DNA of 64,000 bases from Clostridium sp. CMCC3677 (GCF_023845585.1 NZ_JAMQHS010000006.1:186001-250000), one strand, 5' to 3'; numbered from the stretch's first letter, positions 8,324-18,020 are shown. Numbers and translations: made by a program. Notes: generated from the sequence alone by a model not told the origin.

Positions 8324-9088
8324 TTATTTTAATTCATTTACTAAAAAAGAAATCAAACTTTCTTCATCATTAAATTCTAATTCATATTTAAATTTTGGTT
8401 TTTCTATAACTATTAACTTTATATTATATTTCTGTACTGCTTTAAATTTTTCTAGTACGCCACCTTGCAAACCACTATCTTTTGTTATAATACCTTTAAT
8501 ATCATATTGCTTAATAAATGCTTCTTCTAATTGTGCTGATATTGGCCCTTGCATGCCAATTATATCTTTAATCTTAACTCCACCATCTATCATTTTTTTT
8601 AACACTTCATAAGATGGCAAAACCCTATGAATTATCCTATGATTAAAATCTAGATGTAAAAACTTAGAAAAGTTATTGCTACCTGTTGAATTTAATATAT
8701 TTCCATTTAAATTACTGATTGCATCAATAGCTTCTTCATAGTTTTTAACTCTTATGATTTCACCAGCGTTTATATTCTCTAATGCACCTAATCTCTCATA
8801 TCTTATATATTTTACATTAAGCTTCTCAGAACATTTCAATGCTGTTTTAGTAACTTCCTGTGCATAAGGATGTGATGCATCAACTAAAATATTTATACTA
8901 TTTTCCTGAATCCAATTTAACATTTCTTCTTCATTTAATGGCTTTGTATTTAAACTTTTAATATCAAGTTCTTTTAAAAGTTCTCCACCGTATCTTGTTG
9001 CTGTACTAACTGCAATATCATTTGTATATTTGTTAATTAAAGATACTATATTTTTTCCTTCAGAAGTTCCTAATATAAAACCAATCAT
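8324..9088 (-). CDS. cbiJ: cobalt-precorrin-6A reductase
   Basis: A 254-residue CbiJ/CobK that reduces (cobalt-)precorrin-6A to 6B with NAD(P)H. Family features are the N-terminal IGFILGTSEGKNI, the TATRYGGELLKE block, LVDASHPYAQEVTKTAL (about 71-87), the RYERLGA block, GNILNSTGSNN and MQGPISAQLEEAFIKQYDIKGIITKDSG (about 177-205). Its ATG overlaps the cbiH stop by one base, indicating coupled translation. It is the last gene of the contiguous cbi operon. Confidence 0.93.
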   Translation of the reverse strand: MIGFILGTSEGKNIVSLINKYTNDIAVSTATRYGGELLKELDIKSLNTKPLNEEEMLNWIQENSINILVDASHPYAQEVTKTALKCSEKLNVKYIRYERLGALENINAGEIIRVKNYEEAIDAISNLNGNILNSTGSNNFSKFLHLDFNHRIIHRVLPSYEVLKKMIDGGVKIKDIIGMQGPISAQLEEAFIKQYDIKGIITKDSGLQGGVLEKFKAVQKYNIKLIVIEKPKFKYELEFNDEESLISFLVNELK

Positions 9089-9825
9089 TACTTTGCTACA
9101 TCTCTTTTCTTAGATGCATATCCTCTAGGTGTTATAAAACATCCATTTTTAATAAAACTTTTTGAGTTTCCTATAATAACAATAGACATCATATCAACAA
9201 TTTCATAATCAAAATCTTTAAGTTCAACTAATGTATAGCTTTCATCATCTCTTAAAGCATTTCTGACTACTGCAATTGGTGTATTATCTTGTCTAAATTC
9301 TCTTATTATATCAATACATTCTTTTAAGTATTTATCTCTACCCTTACTTCTAGGATTATAAAGAGAAATTACAAAATCACCTTCCGCTGCTAAACTCACT
9401 CTTTTTTTAATATCTTCATAAGGCGTCATTAAATCACTTAAGCTTATATTACAGTTATCATGCATAAGAGGAGCTCCAACTACTGACCCTGCCGAACTTG
9501 AAGCTGTTATTCCCGGTATTACTTCAACGTCCTCATCACTTCTCATTTCAAGAATTAAACCAGCCATTCCATAAATTCCTGAATCTCCAGTACTTATTAA
9601 TGCTACATTCTTGTCTTTTGAAAGTTCTAAAGCCTCTTTGCATCTAGCTTCTTCACCCATCATTCCAGTTGAATAAATTTCTTTATCCTTAACTAGATCT
9701 TTTACCATATCTATATATTTTGTATATCCTACAATTATATCGCTTTCTTCAATAGCTTTTTTAGCTCTTATACTCATATTGTCTATTGAACCTGGACCTA
9801 TTCCTATAACTCTAAGTACTCCCAA
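9088..9825 (-). CDS. cbiH: cobalt-precorrin-3B C17-methyltransferase
   Basis: A 245-residue SAM-dependent tetrapyrrole methylase (CbiH/CobJ). It methylates C17 and drives ring contraction of cobalt-precorrin-3. N-terminal GIGPGSIDNMSIRAKKAIEESDIIVGYTKYI and the ALISTGDSGIYGMAGL block (about 74-89) are typical, with the VVGAPLMHDNCNISLSDLMTP segment. The start is TTG at 9825, eight bases after AGGAGG, an unusual codon but with the only good ribosome binding site. It lies between cbiG and cbiJ in the operon. Confidence 0.94.
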   Translation of the reverse strand: MGVLRVIGIGPGSIDNMSIRAKKAIEESDIIVGYTKYIDMVKDLVKDKEIYSTGMMGEEARCKEALELSKDKNVALISTGDSGIYGMAGLILEMRSDEDVEVIPGITASSSAGSVVGAPLMHDNCNISLSDLMTPYEDIKKRVSLAAEGDFVISLYNPRSKGRDKYLKECIDIIREFRQDNTPIAVVRNALRDDESYTLVELKDFDYEIVDMMSIVIIGNSKSFIKNGCFITPRGYASKKRDVAK

Positions 9826-9837
9826 AGTCTTTTCCTC

Positions 9838-10896
9838 CTAAAATTCATCTTTATTTATTCCGATGCATAACGTAATTCCATTATCTTTTATCTTATTTAT
9901 TAGTATTTCAGCACCCTCTAGATATACACAAGGCTCACATACAGAAGTTACACCTACACTTTTTAATACAAAATTGCTACTTTCAAACTTATGTTGAACT
10001 TTTCTTATTTCATCACCTGAAAATGTATTAAAATCGCACTCTAATTTATTACTTAAATCAATTATTGCTTTTTCATCTTTTTTTACATCAATAGATACAA
10101 TTTTCTTTACAGCCTTAATTTCTAAATTATTAAGTAAAAGATGTTTTCTCACACACTCTTCTAACTTTTCACTAGGTGTATCTCTTCTACAACCTATTCC
10201 AAGTATTAAATCCTTCTTTATTAACCTTAATATTTTTGAATAATCTAAATCTGGATTTTCTATTATCTTATTTGTTATCCATATAGAATTTTCTTCTAAG
10301 CTGTTTAGGTTTTTATATCCTTTATTAATATTTATCTTTTCATAATCATCTTTTAAACCAATAATTTTTTCATTCACTAAAATAGCTGATATATATTTAG
10401 CTTTTTTTAAATCCTCTATAATAAGATTGTTTTGCTTTGCTAATATATCAGGTGCTACTATTCCTAAATTATCAGTAGCTGTAGTTATTATAGGTATATT
10501 ATTTAATATTTTAGATACCTCTAATGTTAGTTCATTTCCACCACCTAAATGACCTGATAATAAACTTATAGTATACTTATTAGCTAAATCTACAACCACA
10601 ACACCTGGATCTTTATCTTTACTCTTAATAAATTGAGCTATGGCCCTTACTGCAATGCCAGTTGATGATATAAATATAATTTTATCGGAATATCCAACTG
10701 CATCTTTTGTTACATCATATAAATTGAATCTATCTGTTTTAAATATATTATTAACCAGTTTTACTTCACTATTGTTGTATAACTTTTTTGTATCTAGATT
10801 AGATTCTTCTTTTATGTATAAATTACATCCTAACTCTTCTTTAAGAGTATAAGCAATGCCCTTCCCCTTAGGTGATGGACATATTATACTTATCAT
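9838..10896 (-). CDS. cbiG: cobalt-precorrin-5A hydrolase
   Basis: A 352-residue CbiG that opens the ring-A lactone of cobalt-precorrin-5A and releases acetaldehyde, a step specific to the anaerobic pathway. The N-terminal domain has IIFISSTGIAVRAIAQFI and VVVDLANKYTISLLSGHLGGGNELT (about 99-123). The C-terminal CbiG domain (about 225-352) has LGIGCRRDTPSEKLEECV and VGVTSVCEPCVYLEGAEILINKIKDNGITLCIG. Start ATG overlaps the cbiF stop by four bases. Confidence 0.94.
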   Translation of the reverse strand: MISIICPSPKGKGIAYTLKEELGCNLYIKEESNLDTKKLYNNSEVKLVNNIFKTDRFNLYDVTKDAVGYSDKIIFISSTGIAVRAIAQFIKSKDKDPGVVVVDLANKYTISLLSGHLGGGNELTLEVSKILNNIPIITTATDNLGIVAPDILAKQNNLIIEDLKKAKYISAILVNEKIIGLKDDYEKININKGYKNLNSLEENSIWITNKIIENPDLDYSKILRLIKKDLILGIGCRRDTPSEKLEECVRKHLLLNNLEIKAVKKIVSIDVKKDEKAIIDLSNKLECDFNTFSGDEIRKVQHKFESSNFVLKSVGVTSVCEPCVYLEGAEILINKIKDNGITLCIGINKDEF

Positions 10897-11651
10897 TTTT
10901 GTGCCTCTGCATTTCTAAACATATGAGAGAAATTTTTATCATATAATAAACTTTTTTCAAATTCATTGCCTATAAAATCTCCCACTAATATTTGAGCACA
11001 TTTAGTTATATTATTTTCCTTTACCTTCTCAACTATGTCATCTAGTGTTCCCATTAATATTCTTTCGTCATCCCAAGTTGCTCTTTCAACAACTGCTATT
11101 GGCACGTTCTTCTTATATCCTCTTCTTAACTTATCAACAACCTTATCAATCATAGATACTGATAAGAATATAGCCATAGAAGCACCTATTGATGCTAAAG
11201 CTTCAAGATCTTCTGTTTCAGGTACTGGTGTTCTTCCTTCAACTCTTGTTAAAATAACAGTTTGTGTAACACTTGGAAGTGTAAATTCTTTTTTTATTGA
11301 TGATGCTGCTGCTGTAAATGAACTTACTCCTGGAACAACTTCATAATTTATATTTTCCTTATCAAGTTCAACCATTTGTTCTCTTATAGCACCATATATT
11401 GATGGATCTCCAGTATGTAATCTAACTATCACACTATTTTCACTTTCTTCTGTCTTAATTACTTCAATAACATCATCTAAAGTCATAGATGCTGAATTAT
11501 AAAACTTAGCATCTTTTTTGCAGTATTTTAAATGCTCCTTTGATACTAAAGATCCTGCATATATAACAACATCTGCTTTTTCTAAAATATCTCTTCCTCT
11601 AACTGTAATTAAATCTACTGCTCCTGGTCCTGCTCCTATAAAATAAACCAT
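10893..11651 (-). CDS. cbiF: cobalt-precorrin-4 C11-methyltransferase
   Basis: A 252-residue tetrapyrrole methylase of the CbiF/CobM group. Blocks are FIGAGPGAVDLITVRGRDIL at the N-terminus, YAGSLVSKEHLKYC, VIVRLHTGDPSIYGAIREQM (about 74-93) and VPGVSSFTAAASSIKKEFTLP. These match the enzyme that methylates C11 before CbiG acts. AAAGAGG precedes ATG. It is placed between cbiL and cbiG, with a four-base overlap with the latter. Confidence 0.95.
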   Translation of the reverse strand: MVYFIGAGPGAVDLITVRGRDILEKADVVIYAGSLVSKEHLKYCKKDAKFYNSASMTLDDVIEVIKTEESENSVIVRLHTGDPSIYGAIREQMVELDKENINYEVVPGVSSFTAAASSIKKEFTLPSVTQTVILTRVEGRTPVPETEDLEALASIGASMAIFLSVSMIDKVVDKLRRGYKKNVPIAVVERATWDDERILMGTLDDIVEKVKENNITKCAQILVGDFIGNEFEKSLLYDKNFSHMFRNAEAQK

Positions 11652-11687
11652 ATTTTACCTCTTTTCTTAATATTTGAATGTGCCTTA

Positions 11688-12350
11688 TTATCTGCTTGCT
11701 ATAACTAATGACATATAATCACAAAGCTTTAATATTTCTTCTCTGTCTTTTAATATAGTTTCTCCTTCTCTTCCAACTCTACTAATATAAGTATAGTCAA
11801 ATCCCTTTTCTTCTAATACATCTAGAACCTCTTCTTCGTGCTTGTACATCTTCATAATTACTATGTATTTTTCATCTGTTATTTCTTTTATCTTGCTTGC
11901 AGGTAATATAACTAATTTTTCATCTCCAATTACTAATGTTCTATCTATTAAACTTGCTGCTGCACAAAATGAAGTTATTCCTGGTAGTGTCTTTACTTCA
12001 AATCCATGTTCTTTTACATGACTTAACATATGAATATAAGTACTATATACATATGGATCTCCAATAGTTAAGAATGCAACATTTTTACCTTCTGCTAATT
12101 TCTTTTCAATAAAGTCATAAGCTTCTCTTGATTTTTTTAATCTATCTTTTCCCCCCATAGGAAAATGCATAATTGCAACTTCAGCATCTTCTCTAACATA
12201 TTCTCTTGCAGTTTCAAATGCGATACTTTCTCCACCTTCTGTAGCTGTTGGTGCAACTATAACATCACACATATTTATAGTTTTTGCTCCCTTTACTGTT
12301 ATAAGTTCCTTATCCCCTGGTCCTACACCTATTCCATATAATACTGCCAT
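11688..12350 (-). CDS. cbiL: cobalt-precorrin-2 C20-methyltransferase
   Basis: A 220-residue tetrapyrrole methylase (CbiL/CobI). It shows GIGVGPGDKELITVKGAKTI at the N-terminus, VAPTATEGGESIA, VAFLTIGDPYVYSTYIHML (about 92-110) and PGITSFCAAASLIDRTLVIGDEKLVILPA, all typical of C20-methylation of cobalt-factor II. GAGGAG lies inside the end of cbiT, and the two genes are one base apart, so they are probably coupled. Confidence 0.95.
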   Translation of the reverse strand: MAVLYGIGVGPGDKELITVKGAKTINMCDVIVAPTATEGGESIAFETAREYVREDAEVAIMHFPMGGKDRLKKSREAYDFIEKKLAEGKNVAFLTIGDPYVYSTYIHMLSHVKEHGFEVKTLPGITSFCAAASLIDRTLVIGDEKLVILPASKIKEITDEKYIVIMKMYKHEEEVLDVLEEKGFDYTYISRVGREGETILKDREEILKLCDYMSLVIASR

Positions 12351-12351
12351 T

Positions 12352-12933
12352 TTATTCTTCTTCTCCTCTTCTACATTTAATTATATATATTGGGTTAAGA
12401 GATATCATCATTAATGTATCTCCTTTATTTTTACTTACATTAACCATAGAAACTTCTACTTTATAATTTAATGATTTCATCTTTTCTATAGCTTTATAAG
12501 CATTATCTAAAGTGATAAAATTCATAACAATTGTTCCATCACTACTTAAAAGTTCATTACAAATTCTTATTATTTCCTCTAACTCTCCTGAACTTCCACC
12601 TATAAATATAGAATCAAACTCTAGTTCTTCATCAACTAATGTATATAATGCATTAGTTCCCTTTTTATTTAAAACCATAACGTTTTTACATTGAAATTTT
12701 TCCACATTACTTTTTGTAATATTATAAGCTTCCTCTTCTTTTTCTATAGCTAAAACTTTTCCGTGTTTCGCAATCTTAGATGCTTGAACTGTAATACTTC
12801 CAGTTCCACTTCCTATATCTAATACAAATGAGTCTTCTTTTAAATCCATCTTACTTATTGAAAGAACTCTGATCTCCTCCTTTGTCATTGGACATTTGCC
12901 TCTAATAAATTCATCATCTTTTATAAATATCAT
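12352..12933 (-). CDS. cbiT: cobalt-precorrin-6B C15-methyltransferase (decarboxylating)
   Basis: A 193-residue CbiT with a class I methyltransferase fold. Motif I is FVLDIGSGTGSITVQASKI (about 36-54), and the SAM-contact acidic residue follows in VLAIEKEEEAYNI. The N-terminal DDEFIRGKCPMTKEEIRVLSISKM is the family start. CbiT works with CbiE; here they are separate adjacent genes rather than a CobL-type fusion. A dispersed repeat occupies the junction between cbiE and cbiT. Confidence 0.94.
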   Translation of the reverse strand: MIFIKDDEFIRGKCPMTKEEIRVLSISKMDLKEDSFVLDIGSGTGSITVQASKIAKHGKVLAIEKEEEAYNITKSNVEKFQCKNVMVLNKKGTNALYTLVDEELEFDSIFIGGSSGELEEIIRICNELLSSDGTIVMNFITLDNAYKAIEKMKSLNYKVEVSMVNVSKNKGDTLMMISLNPIYIIKCRRGEEE

Positions 12934-12957
12934 AATATAACACCTTTACTCTCTATT

Positions 12958-13012
12958 AATTACTTCGTCCGCCTTTGCTTATACATATATCAACACTTTG
13001 TTAAAACATGGC
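12958..13012 (-). repeat. dispersed repeat, half copy (copy A), overlapping the cbiE 3' end
   Basis: On the minus strand it starts AGCCATGTTTTAACAAAG, then TGTTGATATATGTATAAGCA, then GGCGGACGAAGTAATT. This matches one half of the palindromic element also seen at 52290-52424, 54065-54116 and elsewhere. It supplies the last cbiE codons and stop. Confidence 0.75.
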
Positions 13013-13604
13013 TAATTATTAAAATACTCAGTTCACTAAATTGTTTATTTATAAACTCTTCAGGTTTTCCTATATTTATAATTTCGTCCTCATAAGAAAG
13101 ATTTTGACCTATAATTACATTACAATCAATAGATTTAGAATATAAAATTTCACATAATTTACTTGGATTGTTTTCTTTATCAGTGAGCCATACAGTCATA
13201 TTATTTTCTTTTACAGTATTTAAAAACTCTTCATTTCTTCCATGTAAACTCCCTAAATGCGCATTATTCCAAGGTAATTTAACCTTTGAAGATAAGTACT
13301 GAAAAGAACTTATTCCTGGTATTACTTCAAAATTATTAGTGATATTGTTTTTTAAATAATTTACTATTCCATAAAACATTGGATCACCTGAAGCTACTAA
13401 TGAAATATTAAAATTTTTATTTTCTTCTAATATTCTTTCTAAATCTTTTAAACCCTTTAAATAAATTTTTTTAGTATCAATAAAATCAAGAGAATCTACT
13501 GCTCTTTTAAACCCTATAATTACATCTGAACTTTTTAATACATTTGTTGCTTTTCCTACAATATAATCTTTATGTCCTGGACCAATTCCAACTACAAATA
13601 ACAT
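12990..13604 (-). CDS. cbiE: cobalt-precorrin-7 C5-methyltransferase
   Basis: A tetrapyrrole methylase of about 204 residues (CbiE). It has FVVGIGPGHKDYIVGKATNVLKSSDVIIGFKRAV at the N-terminus, ISLVASGDPMFYGIVNYLK (about 67-85) and PGISSFQYLSSKVKLPWNNAHLGSLHGR. A longer frame would begin at 13673 inside cbiD. ATG 13604 is chosen because it directly precedes MLFVVGIGPG and GGAG lies ten bases upstream, just before the cbiD stop. The last residues (SHVLTKC) and the stop are encoded by a dispersed repeat, so the native C-terminus has probably been replaced. Confidence 0.92.
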   Translation of the reverse strand: MLFVVGIGPGHKDYIVGKATNVLKSSDVIIGFKRAVDSLDFIDTKKIYLKGLKDLERILEENKNFNISLVASGDPMFYGIVNYLKNNITNNFEVIPGISSFQYLSSKVKLPWNNAHLGSLHGRNEEFLNTVKENNMTVWLTDKENNPSKLCEILYSKSIDCNVIIGQNLSYEDEIINIGKPEEFINKQFSELSILIISHVLTKC

Positions 13605-13611
13605 CTCTTTA

Positions 13612-14757
13612 TCACTCCAAACATGAACTCCAAAGTAAGATTGGATTTGATGCTCCATAATACATGATTGCATCTATATTTAATTCATCATAAACATAAT
13701 TTTTCATACTCTTTAATATTTTTTCACCTATATTTTCATATAATTTTTCATAGCCTTCACCTAATAATTTCACAGCACCTTCACAAGTTTTTTCATTTAA
13801 AACTTTATTTACTAAAGAAATGTCGTATCCTAAAAGTGCTAATTCTAAGGCTAATACTTCAAGCCTTACTCCACATACTCTACTATGGGTATTAAAACAT
13901 CCATAAGCTATCTTGCTCATCTTTCCTATATGACCAACTATAACTATATTTTTAACATTACAAGAAACACAACATTCTAATGCAAATCCTATGAAATTTG
14001 AACATATAATAATTTCTTCTTCTTTGTAACCTAATCTCTTACAATAATTCTCACCTAAATTCCCAAAAGTAAGTATCAGATTTTTAAATTTTAAAGACTT
14101 TTGATTTATTTCTAATTTTATAGAAGCTTTTAATGCATCTTCCGACATAGGGTATACTATTCCAGATGTACCTAATATAGATATTCCCCCTTCTATTCCA
14201 AGCCTTGGATTAAAAGTTTTTTTACCTATCTCAATGCCTTGAGGAACAGAAATTATCACTTTTACATATTGATTTTTTGGTAAAATGCTCCCGACCTCTT
14301 TTATAATCATTTCTCTTGGAACTGGATTTATAGCTGGTTCACCCTTTGCTACAAATAGTCCATCTTTTGTAACTCTTCCAACACCAATTCCACCATCTAA
14401 GAAAATAGTCTTACTTTCATTACTTATTAACTTTTTAGATAATTCTTCTGCTTCTTCTTTACTTATTTTTTCTGCTCTTGCTTGTATCTCGAGTCCCATT
14501 GTAATGTCTTTATCATCACCACTAAATTTTAATATAGTGCACTGTACAAAGTTTTCACCTATAACTACATCATCAATAGGCATTTCAACTTTTATACCCT
14601 TGGGAGTGTCTATTTCTATTTCATTTAACTCTTCTTCATCGTCTAATATGTTAAAAAGTAACATTGTTGCTGCTTTAGAAGCTCCTGTAGCACATGATCC
14701 TGTTGTGTACCCACATCTCAACTTATTCATTCCACTTTCAATATACATTTCAAACAT
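13612..14757 (-). CDS. cbiD: cobalt-precorrin-5B C1-methyltransferase
   Basis: A 381-residue CbiD, the C1-methyltransferase of the anaerobic pathway. The hallmark [18 protein letters not shown] is at about residues 13-30. Other family blocks are [51 protein letters not shown] and [28 protein letters not shown] stands eight bases before ATG 14757. The downstream cbiE start is eight bases after its stop. Confidence 0.95.
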   Translation of the reverse strand: MFEMYIESGMNKLRCGYTTGSCATGASKAATMLLFNILDDEEELNEIEIDTPKGIKVEMPIDDVVIGENFVQCTILKFSGDDKDITMGLEIQARAEKISKEEAEELSKKLISNESKTIFLDGGIGVGRVTKDGLFVAKGEPAINPVPREMIIKEVGSILPKNQYVKVIISVPQGIEIGKKTFNPRLGIEGGISILGTSGIVYPMSEDALKASIKLEINQKSLKFKNLILTFGNLGENYCKRLGYKEEEIIICSNFIGFALECCVSCNVKNIVIVGHIGKMSKIAYGCFNTHSRVCGVRLEVLALELALLGYDISLVNKVLNEKTCEGAVKLLGEGYEKLYENIGEKILKSMKNYVYDELNIDAIMYYGASNPILLWSSCLE

Positions 14758-14876
14758 AGAAACTTACCTCCTAATTTCGGTACATGAAATGCACTTACTC
14801 ATTTATATTTTCCCATAACAAGTCAAAAAAGCTAATTCCAAAAGCCAATGCTAATGGAGTATAAATATGACCGACC

Positions 14877-15500
14877 CTATCTTTTAACAATCATATACAA
14901 AAGTGCATTTACAATTGCAGCTCCAACTGTACTTCCACCTTTTCTTCCCTTTACTCTTATATAAGGAATTCCTAGTTCATCTAAATTTTCCTTACTTTCA
15001 GCTGCTCCAACAAAGCCTACTGGAACTGCTATTACAAGCTTTGGATTTGCTTTCTTTTCTTTTATAAGTTCTTTTAGTTTAAATAATGCAGTAGGTGCAT
15101 TTCCAAATACAAATATATCTACATTATCACTGCAAGCTTTTTCAACAGCAGCCATACTTCTAGTAATTCCTTTTTCCTTTGCTTCCTTATGAACATCTGG
15201 TTCATTTACATAACAAATTACCTTACTATTTGTTTTAGCTAACGCCATCTTGTTTATTCCATTTAAAGCCATATTAGTATCTGTATATATCGTAGCCCCT
15301 TTAGATAACACCTCTTTTCCTACACTTATAGCATCATCACTTATTTCAACTAAATCTTTATATTCAAAATCAGCAGTTGTATGTATAACTCTTTTAACTA
15401 TTAAAAGTTCTTCATCTGTAAAAGAATGCTTACCTAACTCCTCACCTATTATCTCAAAACTCTTTTCTTCAATCCCCATAGGATTCTTCAAATAATCCAT
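14877..15500 (-). CDS. cbiC: cobalt-precorrin-8 methylmutase
   Basis: A 207-residue CbiC/CobH that moves the C11 methyl group to C12 to give cobyrinate. It has the N-terminal PMGIEEKSFEIIGEEL, the catalytic histidine block RVIHTTADFEY (about 37-47), YTDTNMALNGINKM, and the C-terminal IAVPVGFVGAAESKE and RGRKGGSTVGAAIVNALLY. AAGGAG precedes ATG. A repeat (15560-15748) separates it from cbiA, yet strand and order fit the same operon. Confidence 0.95.
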   Translation of the reverse strand: MDYLKNPMGIEEKSFEIIGEELGKHSFTDEELLIVKRVIHTTADFEYKDLVEISDDAISVGKEVLSKGATIYTDTNMALNGINKMALAKTNSKVICYVNEPDVHKEAKEKGITRSMAAVEKACSDNVDIFVFGNAPTALFKLKELIKEKKANPKLVIAVPVGFVGAAESKENLDELGIPYIRVKGRKGGSTVGAAIVNALLYMIVKR

Positions 15501-15559
15501 ACGCTCTCCTTCTCTTCTTATAAAATTGATTTAATTTATAGTTTATTTAAATTTAAGTT

Positions 15560-15748
15560 AATATATACACTAGGTAAAGTGGCATTGTAATTGGACTTTG
15601 AGAATACTTAATGAGTATTGTCACATTTACTGCTTGTCTCAATTTTATATTGAGAACAAGCTAAAATGGGACTATAGTTATTTTAGTATTCCTAAGTTCA
15701 ATTACTCAGTCCACTTTACTTATGTATATATTAACACTTCATTAAATT
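15560..15748. repeat. dispersed palindromic repeat, long form (copy B)
   Basis: Outer parts (GGTAAAGTGGCATTGTAATT on the left, CAATTACTCAGTCCACTTTA on the right) match other copies. The centre carries an extra hairpin, GCTTGTCTCAAT with ATTGAGAACAAGC. It lies between cbiA and cbiC and contains only a spurious open frame. Confidence 0.75.
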
Positions 15749-15751
15749 TAT

Positions 15752-17065
15752 TTATCTATTTATTAAACTTTCTATTAATTTAATATTTCCCAAGAAATTA
15801 ATGTGTGCATATCCTGCTAATGTATTATTTTTTAAATATCCACACTGCCAAGTTATCTTTTCTCCATCATATTGTGTTTTTTCAACATTATATATTTTAT
15901 TTTCATTTAAATTAACATCTGACTTATGAAATTCATGAGCATTTATTTTAACTTTTTGCCCAAAATATTTTTCATCTATATTTACTGTACAATATCCAAA
16001 TCTTTTAAGACCTTTAGTCATTTCACTTTTTCCATTAAAGAATCCAACCATATTATATCCATCAATTTCTTTTGTTAAATACATAAGACCACCACATTCT
16101 GCATAACATTTTAGTCCAGAATCTAATGCATTTTTTATGCTTTTTCTCATAGATATATTACTTTCTAATTCTTCTTTAAAAACTTCTGGATATCCTCCTC
16201 CTATGTATAAAAAATCTAAGTTATCTGGTAATTTCTCATCATTCATAGGACTAAAATATGTTATATTTCCAATAGATTTTAAAAGTTCTATATTATCTTT
16301 ATAGTAAAAACTAAATGCTTTATCCAATGCTATTGCAATATTTAGATTCTTATTCTCTATACTAATCTCTATTTTATTATTGCTATCACAATTAATTTCT
16401 AACATACTCTCTAAAATCCCATCTAAATCAACATGTTCATTTATTAGTTTACTACATAATGATAACTTATCTTGTAAATCATCTATTTCCATGCTTTGCA
16501 CTAGACCTAAATGCCTGCTAGAAATTTTTAATTCTTCATTTTTAGGAATATATCCAAATACTTTTGTACTGCAATTTTCTTCTATAGCATATTTTAAAAG
16601 TTTATAATATTTTTCACTTACACAATTTAATACAACACCAATAATATTAGCATTTCTATAGTTCTTAAGACCGTTTATTTCTGCACATAGTGTTGAACTC
16701 TGTCCTTTAGGTGAAAGTACTAAAATTATAGGCATATTTCCTAATGTATTAGAGATATCATAAGTTGAAAATTTTGTTGTTACTCCTACACCATCGTATA
16801 ATCCCATTACACCTTCAATTATTCCGATGTCACCATTTCCTTTAAAGTAACTTCTTCTAACTCCATCTTTCCCCATTAAAAATGTATCAAGATTTCTAGA
16901 TTCTACTCCTGTAGCTTCTTTATGAAAAGCTGTATCTATGTAATCAGGGCCTACCTTATAACCTTGTACACTTAAACTTCTATCTTTAAATGCTTTCATA
17001 AGACCTAAAGTAAAAGTTGTTTTTCCTCCACCACTGCAATTAGACGAAATAATTATAGATTTCAT
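15752..17065 (-). CDS. cbiA: cobyrinate a,c-diamide synthase
   Basis: A 437-residue CbiA that amidates the a and c carboxylates of cobyrinate using glutamine and ATP. The N-terminal dethiobiotin-synthetase-like domain has P-loop SSNCSGGGKTTFTLGLMKAF, VGPDYIDTAFH and EGVMGLYDGV. The C-terminal class I glutaminase domain has the nucleophile in CYAECGGLMYL and the histidine in NAHEFHKSD. ATG 17065 is chosen: AAGGAG is eight bases upstream, while the longer GTG start at 17074 overlaps that site. Confidence 0.95.
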   Translation of the reverse strand: MKSIIISSNCSGGGKTTFTLGLMKAFKDRSLSVQGYKVGPDYIDTAFHKEATGVESRNLDTFLMGKDGVRRSYFKGNGDIGIIEGVMGLYDGVGVTTKFSTYDISNTLGNMPIILVLSPKGQSSTLCAEINGLKNYRNANIIGVVLNCVSEKYYKLLKYAIEENCSTKVFGYIPKNEELKISSRHLGLVQSMEIDDLQDKLSLCSKLINEHVDLDGILESMLEINCDSNNKIEISIENKNLNIAIALDKAFSFYYKDNIELLKSIGNITYFSPMNDEKLPDNLDFLYIGGGYPEVFKEELESNISMRKSIKNALDSGLKCYAECGGLMYLTKEIDGYNMVGFFNGKSEMTKGLKRFGYCTVNIDEKYFGQKVKINAHEFHKSDVNLNENKIYNVEKTQYDGEKITWQCGYLKNNTLAGYAHINFLGNIKLIESLINR

Positions 17066-17119
17066 ATTATTCACTCCTTTCTTGATTTAATTATGATAAA
17101 TAAAATGAATATATCCAAA

Positions 17120-17956
17120 CTACACTAAAGCGCAGTGTAATTTTTTCGTACTTCCTACATTTAAATATCTGTCTTCTATAAGATCATAAATTCTTGAAAT
17201 ATAAAGATTTGTAAATTCATCTATTTCACCTAATCCATGAATATATGCTTCAGCATTTATACCTTCATTTAAGAACATACTTTTCCAAGAATCTTCTTCT
17301 TCTGATGCCATATCATTTTTAACATGATCCCCTGCAACCACCATTAATGGAACTAAAGTAACATTATTAATATTTTTTCTTTTTACTCTCTTTAATACTG
17401 TTTCAAAAGTAGGATACCCCTCTACAGTTCCAACAAAAACATTATCATATCCTTCGTCAACTAAAACACTTTGAAGACAACCATATACAGAATTACAGCA
17501 ATGTGGAGTTCCGTGACCAAATAATATAGTACATTCATTTTTCTTTAACAAAGTTTCTATGCTATTTATAAACAATGTATAATCTTGTGGTGCATCCTCT
17601 ATGCCTTGATAATAAAATATTGGTCTACCAAGTTTAAGAGAAGAAAATTTATCTTTATACATCTTAGCAACACCTTTTATATAATCAAATTCCTCACCTG
17701 GAATTATATGTAATGGTTGAATTATTACTTCTTTAAATCCTTTTTTATATAAATCTTCTAATGCCTCTTCAGGTGTAGCTATATCTATGTTATGAACATT
17801 TTTTAATTTTTTTATTATTTTATGTGCTGTAAAAGCTCTAAATATTTCATAATCTTTAAATTCATATTTTATTTTATTTTCTATTCTTTCAATAGAATTT
17901 TCTAATGCATCTAAATGACTCGTCCCAAAACTAACTACTAAAATTGCTTTTTTCAT
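17120..17956 (-). CDS. cbiK: sirohydrochlorin cobaltochelatase
   Basis: A 278-residue CbiK that inserts cobalt into sirohydrochlorin, the entry step of the cobalt-early pathway. It begins KKAILVVSFGTSHLDAL. The catalytic histidine blocks are ILFGHGTPHCCNSVYG (about 147-162) and LVPLMVVAGDHVKNDMASEEEDSWK (about 205-229). It is the first gene after the cobalamin riboswitch and terminator, so the whole cbi set is presumably switched off by B12. GGAG precedes ATG. Confidence 0.95.
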   Translation of the reverse strand: MKKAILVVSFGTSHLDALENSIERIENKIKYEFKDYEIFRAFTAHKIIKKLKNVHNIDIATPEEALEDLYKKGFKEVIIQPLHIIPGEEFDYIKGVAKMYKDKFSSLKLGRPIFYYQGIEDAPQDYTLFINSIETLLKKNECTILFGHGTPHCCNSVYGCLQSVLVDEGYDNVFVGTVEGYPTFETVLKRVKRKNINNVTLVPLMVVAGDHVKNDMASEEEDSWKSMFLNEGINAEAYIHGLGEIDEFTNLYISRIYDLIEDRYLNVGSTKKLHCALV

Positions 17957-18020
17957 ATTTCTTTCTCCACTCTACTAATTTATTTTTTTTATAATAAAAC
18001 ACAATTATTTTCTCAAAATA

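Noticed and set aside
12990-13673. Longer cbiE with 23 extra N-terminal residues
   Set aside because: Would overlap cbiD by 62 bases with no ribosome binding site; ATG 13604 has GGAG and the family start.
14285-14818. 177-residue plus-strand frame
   Set aside because: Opposite-strand shadow of cbiD, which has clear family motifs.
15598-15783. 61-residue plus-strand frame
   Set aside because: Lies inside a dispersed repeat and lacks a ribosome binding site.
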